Assembly (NCBI GenBank): GCA_020635395.1
Contig: JACJZV010000002.1
Coordinates: 310,001-374,000, forward strand
Length of the DNA stretch: 64,000 nt
Direction of reading: 5' to 3'
Source of the DNA: Flavobacteriales bacterium
GTDB taxonomy: Bacteria > Bacteroidota > Bacteroidia > NS11-12g > UBA9320
Below the pieces are notes generated by a model that saw only the letters and a program-made list of their open reading frames with translations, was not told where the DNA came from and searched no databases. The position numbers and the translations under genes are program-made. Of the stretch, positions 1 to 8,204 are shown one piece after another. Position 1 is the first letter of the stretch, and every line of letters begins with the position of its first letter.

Positions 1-142
1 CGGCCAATAAATCATCTTTCAGCATCTTAAAACACACCGCCACTCTCGATTTGTGTGCATCCACGATTTTGGCAAACAACTGCGTTTCGCCGCCAACAAT
101 GCGGGAAATCAGTTTTTTCTCTTCGTTTGCACCTTCAACCAT
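1..142 (-). CDS. ECF-type RNA polymerase sigma factor, N-terminal fragment (runs off the window)
   Basis: Only the first 47 codons are visible. The peptide begins MVEGANEEKKLISRI and continues VGGETQLFAKIVDAHKSRV, which fits the start of sigma region 2 of ECF sigma factors (a hydrophobic helix, Gly-[DE], Phe, then the Val/Arg-rich helix that contacts core polymerase). An in-frame TAG lies directly before the ATG, so the start is fixed. It lies 43 bases downstream of the exonuclease/GIY-YIG gene on the same strand and may be cotranscribed with it. The DNA-binding part is outside the window, so the target promoters and any anti-sigma partner cannot be seen. The family call rests on the short pattern alone. 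Confidence 0.7.
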   Translation of the reverse strand, partial: MVEGANEEKKLISRIVGGETQLFAKIVDAHKSRVAVCFKMLKDDLLA

Positions 143-185
143 TGGCTATCACTTGTGTTTTTTTTTGACCAATTCAATCACCGTT

Positions 186-1577
186 TCATTCCATTGCAGG
201 TGAATTTTCCAATTTTATTATTTTGGAAGGATGCATTTTTTGAAGCCACGAATTAAGAATGTGTTGCACATCTACATTGTGTTTTTGCGGAATCAAATGT
301 GATTCTATCATTTCTAAAATACCATTGGCCTGGGTTGATTCATCCACAAAACCGTAGCCTTTATAAATGCCATTTTCAATATAAATAAAAGCCTTCTCGA
401 ACCTGGTTTTGCCCGGAAGCCAAACCAAATAGGTGCCACACTGCAGCGTAAACCCCTCAATGGCTTTCTCCACCCGTTGGTTGTATTTTTCTGCCGTTTC
501 GGCCTTTATGCATACCCCCAGGCATTTGCCCAAATGATAGTCGAAACAAGCACTGGCCGTGTTTTGCAAACCCGTCATTTTGCCACAAAGCTGATGTTCG
601 TTTACCAAATTTTGCAAAAAATCTCTGGCACGCACTGTGTTGGAAAAAGAGGCAATGGCGTTGGTAAGGTATTTTTGGCTTTTAACCACCTCCAACCGAA
701 ACACGCCATTCTGGTCTTCGTATTTGCAGAGAGCATAGCCCGTTCCGGTATATTTCTGTGCACGGTTAAATTCTGGAAAATGATTTTTTATCTCAACAGA
801 CTCTACCAACAAGGCCAAAAATTCCGACCCGGTAATTTGGTACGAAATGTCAAAAATTTGGTTTTTAAACTTGAGCTTACTGATGGAATTATCAGCAAAA
901 TGACCTGCAATGCGGCTTTTTATTTCCTTGGCTTTGCCCACATAAATAACCTTTCCTTCCTCATTATGCATAAAATAGACACCCGGTTGGTCGGGTAGAT
1001 TATCAAAGGTTTCTTTGGGTAAATTAGGCGGCAAACTACCCTCTTTGTTTCGTGTTTTTACAGTTTCTGAAACAATTTCGGAGTCGTCGTGGTTTAGCAA
1101 CCTTTCAAGCAAAATTGTGGTGGCTTTGGCATCACCGGTGGCACGGTGTCGGTCGAAAATCGGTATGTCGAGCGATTCGCATAATTTGCCCAAGCTGTAC
1201 GATTTTTTTCCCGGAAAAATTTTTCGGCTCAATCGAACGGTACACACCTTTTTTCGCCGAAAATCAGCCCCAAGTTCTTTAAACTCATTGCGAATAACGT
1301 TGTAGTCGAAACCCACACTGTGGGCCACAAAAACCCGATTTTCGGTAATGGTAAATACCTGTTTGGCAATTTCGAAAAACCGTGGAGCGGCAGCAACCAT
1401 ATCATCATTAATGCCCGTGAGATTGGTAATAAAACTTGGAATGGAACACTCCGGGTTTACGAGACTGGAAAACTCCTCCACCACCTCTTTTTTCTCATCG
1501 TCGTAAACATAAATAGCAATTTCGGTAATCTTATTCGATTGCCCTGCTGTTTCCACATCTACCACCGCATATTGCAT
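186..1577 (-). CDS. DEDDh 3'-5' exonuclease fused to a GIY-YIG endonuclease (DnaQ-UvrC/Cho-like)
   Basis: The 463-residue protein joins two nuclease modules. Residues about 1-175 are a DnaQ/epsilon-like exonuclease: VVDVETAG holds the first Asp-x-Glu pair, HSVGFDYN the second Asp, and the HRATGDAKAT stretch the His and last Asp. Residues about 200-275 are a GIY-YIG domain (PGVYFM, VIYVGKAKEIKSRI) like that of UvrC and Cho. The remaining C-terminal part also resembles the Cho-type proteins. The family is known in Bacteroidota and Actinobacteria as a probable DNA repair nuclease. I chose the ATG at 1577 because a TATCTTTG promoter box lies four bases upstream. A longer frame from 1658 would add an unconserved hydrophobic leader. 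No frameshift or missing catalytic residue was seen. Confidence 0.9.
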   Translation of the reverse strand: MQYAVVDVETAGQSNKITEIAIYVYDDEKKEVVEEFSSLVNPECSIPSFITNLTGINDDMVAAAPRFFEIAKQVFTITENRVFVAHSVGFDYNVIRNEFKELGADFRRKKVCTVRLSRKIFPGKKSYSLGKLCESLDIPIFDRHRATGDAKATTILLERLLNHDDSEIVSETVKTRNKEGSLPPNLPKETFDNLPDQPGVYFMHNEEGKVIYVGKAKEIKSRIAGHFADNSISKLKFKNQIFDISYQITGSEFLALLVESVEIKNHFPEFNRAQKYTGTGYALCKYEDQNGVFRLEVVKSQKYLTNAIASFSNTVRARDFLQNLVNEHQLCGKMTGLQNTASACFDYHLGKCLGVCIKAETAEKYNQRVEKAIEGFTLQCGTYLVWLPGKTRFEKAFIYIENGIYKGYGFVDESTQANGILEMIESHLIPQKHNVDVQHILNSWLQKMHPSKIIKLENSPAME

Positions 1578-1581
1578 TGAG

Positions 1582-1589
1582 CAAAGATA
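1582..1589 (-). promoter_or_regulatory. -7 promoter box TATCTTTG of the exonuclease/GIY-YIG gene
   Basis: Exact match to the Bacteroidota -7 consensus TAnnTTTG, read on the minus strand. It is separated from the ATG by CTCA only, so the transcript should begin at or within a base or two of the start codon. It decides the start of the gene. Confidence 0.6.
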
Positions 1590-1669
1590 TTTGTTTGTGA
1601 GAAATGAGCGGGTTAAAGAGGCAAAAAGTGTACAAAAAGACAAAACTCGGAATAGCATCGATTATCCCT

Positions 1670-3199
1670 CTAAAACAACGCATACGAAACTGTCAAATAA
1701 GAATAAAAGGAATAGAAACTTCCACCTTTGCCGAATTGCGATTGAGATAGTGGATATTGAGCAAGCTGTGATGGCTCAAGAAATTGATCGTAAATTGATA
1801 AACCTGCTATCTGCAAAGGCCCATCCAAAGAAGTGTCGTTTGCCTTTTGAACCTTTCTTATCTGGTTTGAAAAACTCCAATTTATCCGAAATTTTGGCGA
1901 GATGTAATATTGAATATCAAAACTATTTTCAAGCGAATTCAACGCCAATCCAAACGATTTTGGATACCAAATGAATATTTCATTGTCCTCATGGTTGTAT
2001 GTTAGATGCGTAAACCTGGTGTTTAGAGTTATGGCAGTTCGAGTATTAGGATAAAAGCCAATGCCATTATTTACATGAAGTTGGATGCCTTTTTCTTTGA
2101 ATGGCGACCACTCAGAATAATCGTTATTATAGGAATATTTATATCTCGAATTGAACCGTATTGAACCCCAATAAATTTGAGAATTTATGGAATGCTGCCA
2201 TTTTTGCGAAATCGGCTTTTCGTGGTCAAATTCAAACCCCCAAAAAAACCTATTATATTGACCTTCGCTGTTGTAGGTGTACAAATTTCCACCGCCTGTA
2301 TTTCTATATTCGTTGGTATAATATCCAACGGCTGGATAAATTGCCATTGCCAATCGGTTTCCGCTAAATCGGGTTGGGGTGGCACCAAAAGACCAATAAT
2401 CAGTGAGTGTTGCGAAATACTTTGCATCGCTATTGGTTGCTAAATCATGATGTTGGAAAAAAGAATCCAACTGCTCGATTTGCCAAATTTTCAGCAATCG
2501 GGTATCAAAAAAACGCCTGTTTCGCAGGGTGGTTATAAAGGTAGCCAACTCCAAAATTTTTTGATCCGAAATGTCTGTTCGGCAGCGGCCAACCCGTTGC
2601 AGATAATCCAACAAGAAAGTAGCTTGCCGGGCATCGTCCACCTGCTCCAATCGGCCTTTGCCATATTTAAAAGCTGTACCCACCGAACCGGAATAGTCGT
2701 TGTGAACTTCTCGTGTCGTTAACAATTCATCAGAATAAGCCTCATTTCGATATTGCTCGTAAAGCCATTTGCTCATGACCTGATATTCAAAAAACCGATT
2801 ATTTTTATAATAAAACCGATTGCTATAAAACTGACTAAAACTGGGACTCCAATCATAACGGAGCGTTGTAGAACTTGTTCTGTCATTTATTTCCGTCGTT
2901 CTTCTATTTCCATTGGTTGAAATATTAAAGGTGTTGACCGTTTGTCTTTTTCGTGAATTGAAATTGGTGTAGAAATAGCCGGAATATCTAAAAGAGGAAC
3001 TTAAATACTTAGAATTGGGTTTGGGGGTTTTCCAATCGTTCGATTTGTCGCCGTAACTCGTATTATCAAAATAATTGTCGAACGATTTGTATTTCACATC
3101 CGCCAACTTGTATTTTGATAAATCAAAGGTAGAAACTTGGGCTTGGCAAATAGTTGCCAACACACAAATGCCAATAAAACCTAAAATGCGATGAGCCAT
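1670..3199 (-). CDS. Secreted protein, probable outer-membrane beta-barrel, function unknown
   Basis: The 509-residue protein starts with a clear signal peptide (MAHRILGFIGICVLATICQAQ, cleavage after the first AQ). The mature part is rich in Tyr, Phe, Asn and Arg with alternating polar/aromatic strands, and the last residues are SYALF, a terminal Phe as in many outer-membrane barrels. I recognise no catalytic motif. The gene lies just upstream of the exonuclease gene on the same strand, but that gene has its own promoter box, so the two need not form an operon. A TATTTTTG box lies about 20 bases upstream of the ATG. It could be a channel or a structural barrel; no substrate can be inferred. 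Confidence 0.75.
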   Translation of the reverse strand: MAHRILGFIGICVLATICQAQVSTFDLSKYKLADVKYKSFDNYFDNTSYGDKSNDWKTPKPNSKYLSSSFRYSGYFYTNFNSRKRQTVNTFNISTNGNRRTTEINDRTSSTTLRYDWSPSFSQFYSNRFYYKNNRFFEYQVMSKWLYEQYRNEAYSDELLTTREVHNDYSGSVGTAFKYGKGRLEQVDDARQATFLLDYLQRVGRCRTDISDQKILELATFITTLRNRRFFDTRLLKIWQIEQLDSFFQHHDLATNSDAKYFATLTDYWSFGATPTRFSGNRLAMAIYPAVGYYTNEYRNTGGGNLYTYNSEGQYNRFFWGFEFDHEKPISQKWQHSINSQIYWGSIRFNSRYKYSYNNDYSEWSPFKEKGIQLHVNNGIGFYPNTRTAITLNTRFTHLTYNHEDNEIFIWYPKSFGLALNSLENSFDIQYYISPKFRINWSFSNQIRKVQKANDTSLDGPLQIAGLSIYDQFLEPSQLAQYPLSQSQFGKGGSFYSFYSYLTVSYALF

Positions 3200-3219
3200 A
3201 TTTGATTATTTCTTTTTTT

Positions 3220-3227
3220 CAAAAATA
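3220..3227 (-). promoter_or_regulatory. -7 promoter box TATTTTTG of the barrel protein gene
   Basis: Matches TAnnTTTG on the minus strand and ends 20 bases before the ATG at 3199. No convincing -33 TTG element was seen at the expected distance. Confidence 0.45.
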
Positions 3228-3339
3228 TAAAATTAATTGTTTGAGAAAAGTCACAGGTTGCTGTGTTTCGCTATTTTCGGAAATGAAAAGTCTGGCATTT
3301 TTGACGGTTTCAACCGTTCTTTGTTGTGTCTCCTTCTAC

Positions 3340-3347
3340 TATATTTG
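3340..3347 (+). promoter_or_regulatory. -7 promoter box TATATTTG of the CPBP-like gene
   Basis: Exact TAnnTTTG match, 15 bases before the ATG at 3363. A TTTG ends 16 bases upstream of it, close to the usual -33 spacing. It argues against the longer frame that opens at 3237, because that start would lie upstream of the promoter. Confidence 0.55.
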
Positions 3348-3362
3348 TGCAAATTGGATTTG

Positions 3363-4010
3363 ATGACCATTTCAAACAACACCCGCATTTTTGAGATAAC
3401 TGCGGCCTTTTTGACGGCTTTGGGCAAATTTCTGTTTGTCGATTTTTTGGGCTGGAGATTTACATTCACCACTGTAGCCATTCTTTTTTGGGTGAGTTAT
3501 GTTTTTATTCGATACCGTCAAAATCATGAAATTTTGGCCTATTGGGGGTTTTCCAAAAACAATTTTCGAGAGGTGGTTATTAAACTTCTTCCGTTTGCAG
3601 CTATTTCTTTGATTGCCTGTTTTGCCATTGGTTACATCCGGCAAACAATCAATATCTCATGGCATATTATCCCAATTTTAATACTCTACCCCCTTTGGGG
3701 TGTTATACAACAATTTCTTTTAGTTGGTCTTATTGCAGGCAATTTGAAAGATTTTGAGGGTCAACCCTTGAAGGATATTTACATCATCTTTGTTTCTTCA
3801 ATATGTTTTGCAGCCATCCATTATCCGTATTACTGGTTGATAGTCGGGACATTTGTTTTGGCATTGATTTATTCCAGCATTTATCTCAAAAAAAGAAACC
3901 TCTATGCCTTAGGGTTATTTCACGGCCTGCTGGGTGCACTTTTCTTTTACACAGTAGTGAATAGAGACCCTTTTTTGGAAATGTTTGGCAACCTGCTGAA
4001 TTTGAAATGA
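3363..4010 (+). CDS. CPBP-family (Abi/CAAX protease-like) membrane protein with altered first motif
   Basis: The 215-residue protein has about six hydrophobic segments. The C-terminal half has the layout of CPBP intramembrane proteases: FAAIH (His153, motif 2) and LGLFHGLLG (His187, motif 3). The first motif, normally Glu-Glu-x-x-x-Arg, reads QQFLLVG here, so both glutamates and the arginine are replaced. The Gln-Gln version recurs in a subset of the family and may be non-proteolytic. Known members act in prenyl-protein processing or bacteriocin immunity, but no partner is visible here. The start at 3363 is supported by the promoter box. Confidence 0.7.
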   Translation: MTISNNTRIFEITAAFLTALGKFLFVDFLGWRFTFTTVAILFWVSYVFIRYRQNHEILAYWGFSKNNFREVVIKLLPFAAISLIACFAIGYIRQTINISWHIIPILILYPLWGVIQQFLLVGLIAGNLKDFEGQPLKDIYIIFVSSICFAAIHYPYYWLIVGTFVLALIYSSIYLKKRNLYALGLFHGLLGALFFYTVVNRDPFLEMFGNLLNLK

Positions 4011-4034
4011 GATAGCAGTGATGTAACATTTTTC

Positions 4035-4042
4035 TATATTTG
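4035..4042 (+). promoter_or_regulatory. -7 promoter box TATATTTG upstream of the HEAT-like/MFS operon
   Basis: Exact TAnnTTTG match about 80 bases before the first start codon of the coupled gene run at 4122-6219. It would give a 5' leader of about 70 bases. No -33 element of usual spacing was found. Confidence 0.4.
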
Positions 4043-4121
4043 ACCTATTCTACAAACCATCGAACGGAATGAGAAATCCAACGTTGGTCAATATGGTTTT
4101 TAACAAATTGAAACAATACTC

Positions 4122-4760
4122 ATGACATGGATTAATAAAATTGCTTTCTATCGGAATATTCGCAACGAAGTTCCAAATCAAGAATTGGCCAGAGAATTGG
4201 CCAACACCAACAACACAACCGGAATAGAGGAAATATCCAATTATTTGTTCGACAAGAATACTTCAGTAGCCAGCGATTGTCTGAAAGTTCTTTATGAAAT
4301 TGGGTATATTAAACCGGAGTTGATAGAAGCCTATGCGGATACTTTTTTGCAATTGTTAGAGTCGAAAAATAACAGAATGGTTTGGGGGAGTATGATAGCC
4401 CTTGCCACCATAGCCCCGCAAAAAGCAGATGACCTCTACAAAAAAATAGATTTATTGCTGCAAACCATAAAACAAGGTACATTAATTACGGAGGTTTGGG
4501 GAATAAAAACGCTTGTTTACGTTTCGTTGCAAAACGATGCATATAAAAGCAGACTGCTGCCCGTGCTTTTTGATTATTTAGAAAAATGCAGACCCATTGA
4601 TTTTGCCACAAGGGTGGAGACAATTTTACCCGCAATATCCACCCCAAACGAAAAAGAAATTATGGACAAAATAATTGCCTTAAAAACACCAGAACTTTCG
4701 GAATCGCAATCAAAAAAATTAAATGCCGCTTTAAAAAAACATAATAAGCAAACGAAATGA
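4122..4760 (+). CDS. HEAT-repeat-like alpha-solenoid protein, function unknown
   Basis: The 212-residue soluble protein is almost entirely amphipathic helices of about 15-18 residues in pairs, for example SNYLFDKNTSVASDCLKVLY and WGSMIALATIAPQ, the pattern of HEAT/ARM-type solenoids. There is no signal peptide and no catalytic motif. It is the first gene of a compact run: its stop codon overlaps the start of the next gene by four bases (ATGA), so the two are probably translationally coupled. A scaffold or adaptor for the two membrane proteins downstream would fit the context, but this is inference. Confidence 0.65.
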   Translation: MTWINKIAFYRNIRNEVPNQELARELANTNNTTGIEEISNYLFDKNTSVASDCLKVLYEIGYIKPELIEAYADTFLQLLESKNNRMVWGSMIALATIAPQKADDLYKKIDLLLQTIKQGTLITEVWGIKTLVYVSLQNDAYKSRLLPVLFDYLEKCRPIDFATRVETILPAISTPNEKEIMDKIIALKTPELSESQSKKLNAALKKHNKQTK

Positions 4761-5176
4761 CACTAAAATTTATACTCTTAGATGGTGCACAAGGACTGAT
4801 AATCATTCCTGTTTTCTTTTTGATTCACTTAATAAGCACCCTGCTTATAGAAGGCTCTGTGTTGTATTTTTTCAAATACAAAATGTTTTTACAATGCCTT
4901 TACGATGCTTTTATTGCAAACTTGAGCTCATTGATAATTGGTCTCTTACTGTATTTTCAATTCCAAAAACTGTCGGAATATCTTGTACAAAACAGAAGTG
5001 ACAATCGACTGCTCATTTTGCTTCTGATTTATTATTTTCAGACCGTTATTGTAGAAGGAGTCCTTCTCAAATATCTAAACAAAACATTTCCTACAAGAAA
5101 ACTTATTGTGGCCAATATTCTAATGAATCTTCTCACTTACGCCACTTTATACTTGATATTGAAGACAATACGATAA
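4757..5176 (+). CDS. Four-TM integral membrane protein, function unknown
   Basis: The 139-residue protein has four long hydrophobic stretches (around residues 8-35, 50-68, 83-102 and 118-136) and a short polar loop QNRSDNR in the middle. No family is recognised. It overlaps the upstream HEAT-like gene by four bases and the downstream transporter by one base (TAATG), so it belongs to one coupled transcript. The size and topology could suit a small accessory subunit of the transporter, but nothing in the sequence proves it. Confidence 0.7.
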   Translation: MTLKFILLDGAQGLIIIPVFFLIHLISTLLIEGSVLYFFKYKMFLQCLYDAFIANLSSLIIGLLLYFQFQKLSEYLVQNRSDNRLLILLLIYYFQTVIVEGVLLKYLNKTFPTRKLIVANILMNLLTYATLYLILKTIR

Positions 5177-6219
5177 TGTCTCAAACAAGAAAATATCTAA
5201 CACTTGGTCTGGGTCACGGAATTAATGATTGCATTGCGGGATTCATTGTTGGCAGTTTATTTTATCACAATTATTCTTCTTTAGAATTGGGCATTTATAC
5301 GCTTATATATAACCTTATTGCTTTTGGTGGGCAACTGGCTTTTGCCAAAATACTTGAAACCATTTTTATGCCGAAAAAGTATTTGATTGGTGCATTTCTG
5401 TTGTTGGTTGCTTCACTTGGGTTTTTAAATTTCTCGCCCAAATTAGCCATTCTTTTTTCAGGAATAGCCTCGGCTGTTATCCATGTTACGGGCGGTGTAG
5501 AATCTATTCGGAAAGATGGCAAGGCATTTGGCATTGGCATTTTTGCATCGCCTGGTGTGGTGGGTTTGATTGTTGGGGGTTATCTTGCATACAAAAGAAT
5601 CGATTTTATCTTACCTGCAATTGGCATGTGCCTTTCATACTTAATTCTATTAATGATCTCTTACAAACCCTCTCCCAACTATCTCAAACCCGAAATAGAA
5701 GAGCCTTTGGTAGAGAGACATGATGTTCTGATGATTATTCTCTTAACGGCAATTAGTTTAAGATCTTTTATTTGGGACGTATTCCAAATGGTAAAACAAG
5801 AAAATTACAACTGGTTAATAGTGGTTGCAATTGCCGCCATGTTCGGCAAACTGATTGGCAGTTTTTTGGCTGATAAAATTGGCCACGTCAAATACTCCAT
5901 TATTGCCCTGTGCCTATCACTACCCTTTCTGACAATTCTAAAGAAAAATATTGTTACACTGGGCATTGGAGTCTCTTTGCTTCAATCCACAATACCTGCC
6001 ACTACTGCAATGTTGGTTAAACTCATGCGACAGAAACCTGCGATTGCGGTTTCCATTTCTTTTGGATTATCCGTATTTATTGCCATTGTCCTGTTTTATA
6101 CTCCAGCCATACAGTATATCAACAATAATGCATTGATATTTTTCACTTTGTTGGCATCTACATTGCTGCTTTTATTATTCAACAAACTAAGTAAAAAGGG
6201 GCGTTATGTCTCCAAATAA
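5176..6219 (+). CDS. MFS-like transporter
   Basis: The 347-residue protein has about 11 hydrophobic segments. It begins with GLGHGINDC, a His-Gly/Asp motif in the first membrane segment seen in some small-molecule MFS exporters, and has the loop LADKIGHVKYS between later helices, which resembles the MFS motif-A loop (G-x-x-x-D-R). It is shorter than the usual 400-residue MFS protein. The substrate cannot be inferred. It is the third gene of a coupled run with a HEAT-like and a 4-TM protein, and its end overlaps the start of a 55-codon frame downstream by 14 bases. Confidence 0.75.
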   Translation: MSQTRKYLTLGLGHGINDCIAGFIVGSLFYHNYSSLELGIYTLIYNLIAFGGQLAFAKILETIFMPKKYLIGAFLLLVASLGFLNFSPKLAILFSGIASAVIHVTGGVESIRKDGKAFGIGIFASPGVVGLIVGGYLAYKRIDFILPAIGMCLSYLILLMISYKPSPNYLKPEIEEPLVERHDVLMIILLTAISLRSFIWDVFQMVKQENYNWLIVVAIAAMFGKLIGSFLADKIGHVKYSIIALCLSLPFLTILKKNIVTLGIGVSLLQSTIPATTAMLVKLMRQKPAIAVSISFGLSVFIAIVLFYTPAIQYINNNALIFFTLLASTLLLLLFNKLSKKGRYVSK

Positions 6220-6373
6220 AGAATTCCTTGCATTCATTTGCGGCTCATGTAGGCAATATTTGGCTGGGTTCTTAGATTTTGCCAATCAAAGTGGTAAAAA
6301 AATAAAAGTTAAGATAAATGCACACCCAGAGGCACAAAGTGCAGTAGATTTTTTAAATTTATTAAAGAAATAA
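6206..6373 (+). CDS. 55-residue protein with a CxxC motif, function unknown
   Basis: This short frame starts MSPNKEFLAFICGSC and ends VDFLNLLKK. It contains one CGSC pair that could bind metal or form a disulfide, then an amphipathic and a Lys-rich segment. It starts inside the last codons of the MFS-like gene in another frame and ends ten bases before the first SUKH gene, so it fills the gap exactly, as a real coupled gene would. No family is recognised, and with one CxxC only a dimeric zinc site would be possible. It may still be a chance frame. Confidence 0.5.
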   Translation: MSPNKEFLAFICGSCRQYLAGFLDFANQSGKKIKVKINAHPEAQSAVDFLNLLKK

Positions 6374-6383
6374 AGACAGAAAT

Positions 6384-6884
6384 ATGAATATAAAATATTT
6401 AAATATAATTAAGGACTATCCGACGTTTACCTATAAGTTAGCAGGAATACAGGTGACTTGCCAAGGCCTTAGTGAGGCAGAAATACGGCGGCTTGAAATA
6501 AAATACAACAACGGCAATGCTTTTCCGCTGGTGGTTAAAGAGTTTCTTTACTTAGCAGGAAAGGAGAATTATTTTTTTGACGCAAATGGCGGTGCTGAGC
6601 ATTTTCATGACGGAGTGCTTAGCGAAATGAGCCGTATGGGACTCACATTTAATCGTCCGATATTAATTACAAGCAATTATGGAGTGGGAAATGGTTTTGA
6701 ATTTGTTTATCTGGATGAGGCCGATGACCCGATAGTGAAGGTTACTACTGGGCACACAAAAAACTTCCAGTGGGCTAATTCCAATATTGTCGATCTACCA
6801 TGGGATGATGAATATACGAATGTAAGATTGTCCGAATGTATTAAGGATTATGTATTAGGCAGGCAAGAAAAAAATTCTAAATAG
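6384..6884 (+). CDS. SUKH (SMI1/KNR4-like) family protein, copy 1
   Basis: The 166-residue protein has the SUKH layout: a first helix with a conserved Leu-Glu (SEAEIRRLEIKY), a Pro-x-x-x-x-x-Phe-Leu step (FPLVVKEFLYLAG), an acidic turn before DANGGAEHFHD, and a WANSNIVDLPW tail. In polymorphic toxin systems SUKH proteins are immunity proteins that bind a cognate toxin, but no toxin gene is visible within reach. A near-identical copy lies 1.27 kb downstream, and the duplicated DNA includes about 55 bases after the stop. The two differ mainly near the N-terminus and in the TGHTKN segment. Confidence 0.8.
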   Translation: MNIKYLNIIKDYPTFTYKLAGIQVTCQGLSEAEIRRLEIKYNNGNAFPLVVKEFLYLAGKENYFFDANGGAEHFHDGVLSEMSRMGLTFNRPILITSNYGVGNGFEFVYLDEADDPIVKVTTGHTKNFQWANSNIVDLPWDDEYTNVRLSECIKDYVLGRQEKNSK

Positions 6885-6939
6885 ACCATGAGCAGCAAAC
6901 CCATAACCCCACGCTATTACCCGAAACTTTCGGAACTAA
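6384..6939 (+). repeat. Direct repeat, copy 1 (SUKH gene plus 3' flank)
   Basis: The SUKH gene and the following bases up to CGGAACTAA recur at 7654-8204 with few changes. Similarity is weaker over the first 70 bases and very high from about 6456 onward. The duplication breaks off sharply after CTAA, where the two flanks become unrelated. Confidence 0.85.
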
Positions 6940-6986
6940 TGGATGTAAATCGCATACCGGAAGTGTTTGGCTTACAGCCAAAATGA
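6888..6986 (+). pseudogene. Short frame starting MSSKPITPRYYPKLSEL, probable gene remnant (copy 1)
   Basis: A 32-codon frame begins three bases after the SUKH stop. Its first 17 codons are repeated after the second SUKH copy, with one amino-acid change (Thr to Asn), and then the two diverge. This looks like the 5' end of a gene that once followed the SUKH gene and was cut in both copies. What the whole gene encoded cannot be told. Confidence 0.4.
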
Positions 6987-7031
6987 AAAAGAAACACTAA
7001 CGTCATGAATACTGAAAATATCCCTTTTTTG

Positions 7032-7039
7032 TACTTTCG
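7032..7039 (+). promoter_or_regulatory. Possible -7 box TACTTTCG upstream of the zinc-ribbon membrane protein
   Basis: TACTTTCG differs from TAnnTTTG by one base. The same variant occurs upstream of the LytTR regulator (52273-52280). It lies 63 bases before the ATG at 7103. Confidence 0.3.
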
Positions 7040-7102
7040 AAGTAGTTTGGAGCATAACATAATTCTGCTCTTTCACAAAACGATAATGCTAAAGATTGAT
7101 TT

Positions 7103-7657
7103 ATGAACTTTGAAGAAACCTACAGGCGTTTCCCAGACAGGAAACTTGAACATATTGCAAAATATGAATTTGATTCTTTGCAACCAGAGGCAAAGATTGC
7201 AATAACCTCAGAACTAAAAAGAAGAAACCTTGATTCAGAAGTTAAGGAATTCCATAAAATTCTTGAGGAGGATGTAACAAAAGATGAGTTTAGGAAAATT
7301 GCAAATTTATACAGATCATGCGATTGTCCATATTGCGGTAAGACAAACAAAGGAATTAACGTCGTAAATATAAGCTATCTGTACTTTATTGTTGTTTTGA
7401 TTTTTTGGGGAAAGTTATCTTATGTAGGGTGTTCAAGTTGCTTAGAGGAACAATTAAATGATTATAAGAAAAAACTAAAACTTCTCGCTCTTATTGTGCC
7501 TTTCCAAACCATATTAAGTTTTATTACAATTCATGATGTTAATAAAGCCATTAAAAATATTCAGGGTAACAATACCCCCACAAGGGAATATTTGCAATAT
7601 GTGAGAGATAATGTATATAGTATTAAAGAAATCCTAAGAAAAATGGATAAAATATGA
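7103..7657 (+). CDS. Membrane protein with a cytoplasmic zinc-ribbon-like Cys4 site, function unknown
   Basis: The 184-residue protein has an N-terminal helical part (MNFEETYRRFPDRKLEHI), then CDCPYCGKTNKG and, beyond one hydrophobic segment (VVNISYLYFIVVLIFWG), VGCSSCLEE. The two Cys pairs flank a membrane-like stretch, an arrangement seen in small membrane proteins that carry a zinc ribbon. A second hydrophobic segment follows (LLALIVPFQTILSFITI), then a charged tail. Its stop overlaps the start of the second SUKH gene by four bases, so the two are coupled. It has no visible duplicate beside the first SUKH copy. No family is recognised. Confidence 0.65.
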   Translation: MNFEETYRRFPDRKLEHIAKYEFDSLQPEAKIAITSELKRRNLDSEVKEFHKILEEDVTKDEFRKIANLYRSCDCPYCGKTNKGINVVNISYLYFIVVLIFWGKLSYVGCSSCLEEQLNDYKKKLKLLALIVPFQTILSFITIHDVNKAIKNIQGNNTPTREYLQYVRDNVYSIKEILRKMDKI

Positions 7658-8148
7658 ATATTAAATACTTAAATATTATACGTCAGCACCCTACATTTAA
7701 CAATGGGTTATTCACAGATACTTGCCAAGGCTTTAGCGAGGCAGAAATACGGCGGCTTGAAATAAAATACAACAACGGCAATGCTTTTCCGCTGGTGGTT
7801 AAAGAGTTTCTATACTTAGCAGGAAAGGAGAATTATTTTTTTGACGCAAATGGCGGTGCTGAGCATTTTCACGACTCAGTGCTTAGCGAAATGAGCCGTA
7901 TGAGACTCACATTTAATCGTCCGATATTAATTACAAGCAATTATGGAGTGGGAAATGGTTTTGAATTTGTTTATTTGGATGAGGGCGATGACCCGATAGT
8001 AAAGGTTACCAGTGGAGGTCCGAGCAATTTCCAGTGGGCTAATTCCAATATTGTCGATCTACCATGGGATGATGAATATACGAATGTAAGATTGTCCGAA
8101 TGCATTAAGTGTTATGTATCCACCATGCAAGAAAAAAATTCCAAATAA
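7654..8148 (+). CDS. SUKH (SMI1/KNR4-like) family protein, copy 2
   Basis: The 164-residue protein matches copy 1 almost residue for residue from TCQG to the WANSNIVDLPWDDEYTNVRL region. The N-terminus (NIIRQHPTFNNGLF) and the last residues differ. The conserved fold residues (SEAEIRRLE, FPLVVKEFLYLAG, DANGG) are all kept, so it should fold. It is coupled to the upstream zinc-ribbon membrane protein by an ATGA overlap. Divergence confined to a few segments between the copies is the pattern expected of immunity proteins that track different partners, but no partner toxin is visible. Confidence 0.8.
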   Translation: MNIKYLNIIRQHPTFNNGLFTDTCQGFSEAEIRRLEIKYNNGNAFPLVVKEFLYLAGKENYFFDANGGAEHFHDSVLSEMSRMRLTFNRPILITSNYGVGNGFEFVYLDEGDDPIVKVTSGGPSNFQWANSNIVDLPWDDEYTNVRLSECIKCYVSTMQEKNSK

Positions 8149-8204
8149 AATCATGAGCAGCAAACCCATAAACCCACGCTATTACCCGAAACTTTCGGAA
8201 CTAA
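7654..8204 (+). repeat. Direct repeat, copy 2 (SUKH gene plus 3' flank)
   Basis: Second copy of the unit at 6384-6939. It ends at the same base (CGGAACTAA), 31 bases before the stop codon of the convergent dehydrogenase gene. Confidence 0.85.

Noticed and set aside
477..998. A 173-residue open frame on the plus strand
   Set aside because: It is antisense to the GIY-YIG nuclease gene, whose catalytic motifs are intact.
7005..7106. A 33-codon frame ending in an ATGA overlap with the zinc-ribbon gene
   Set aside because: The peptide has no pattern, the possible promoter box for the next gene lies inside it, and such an overlap is expected by chance for one frame in three.
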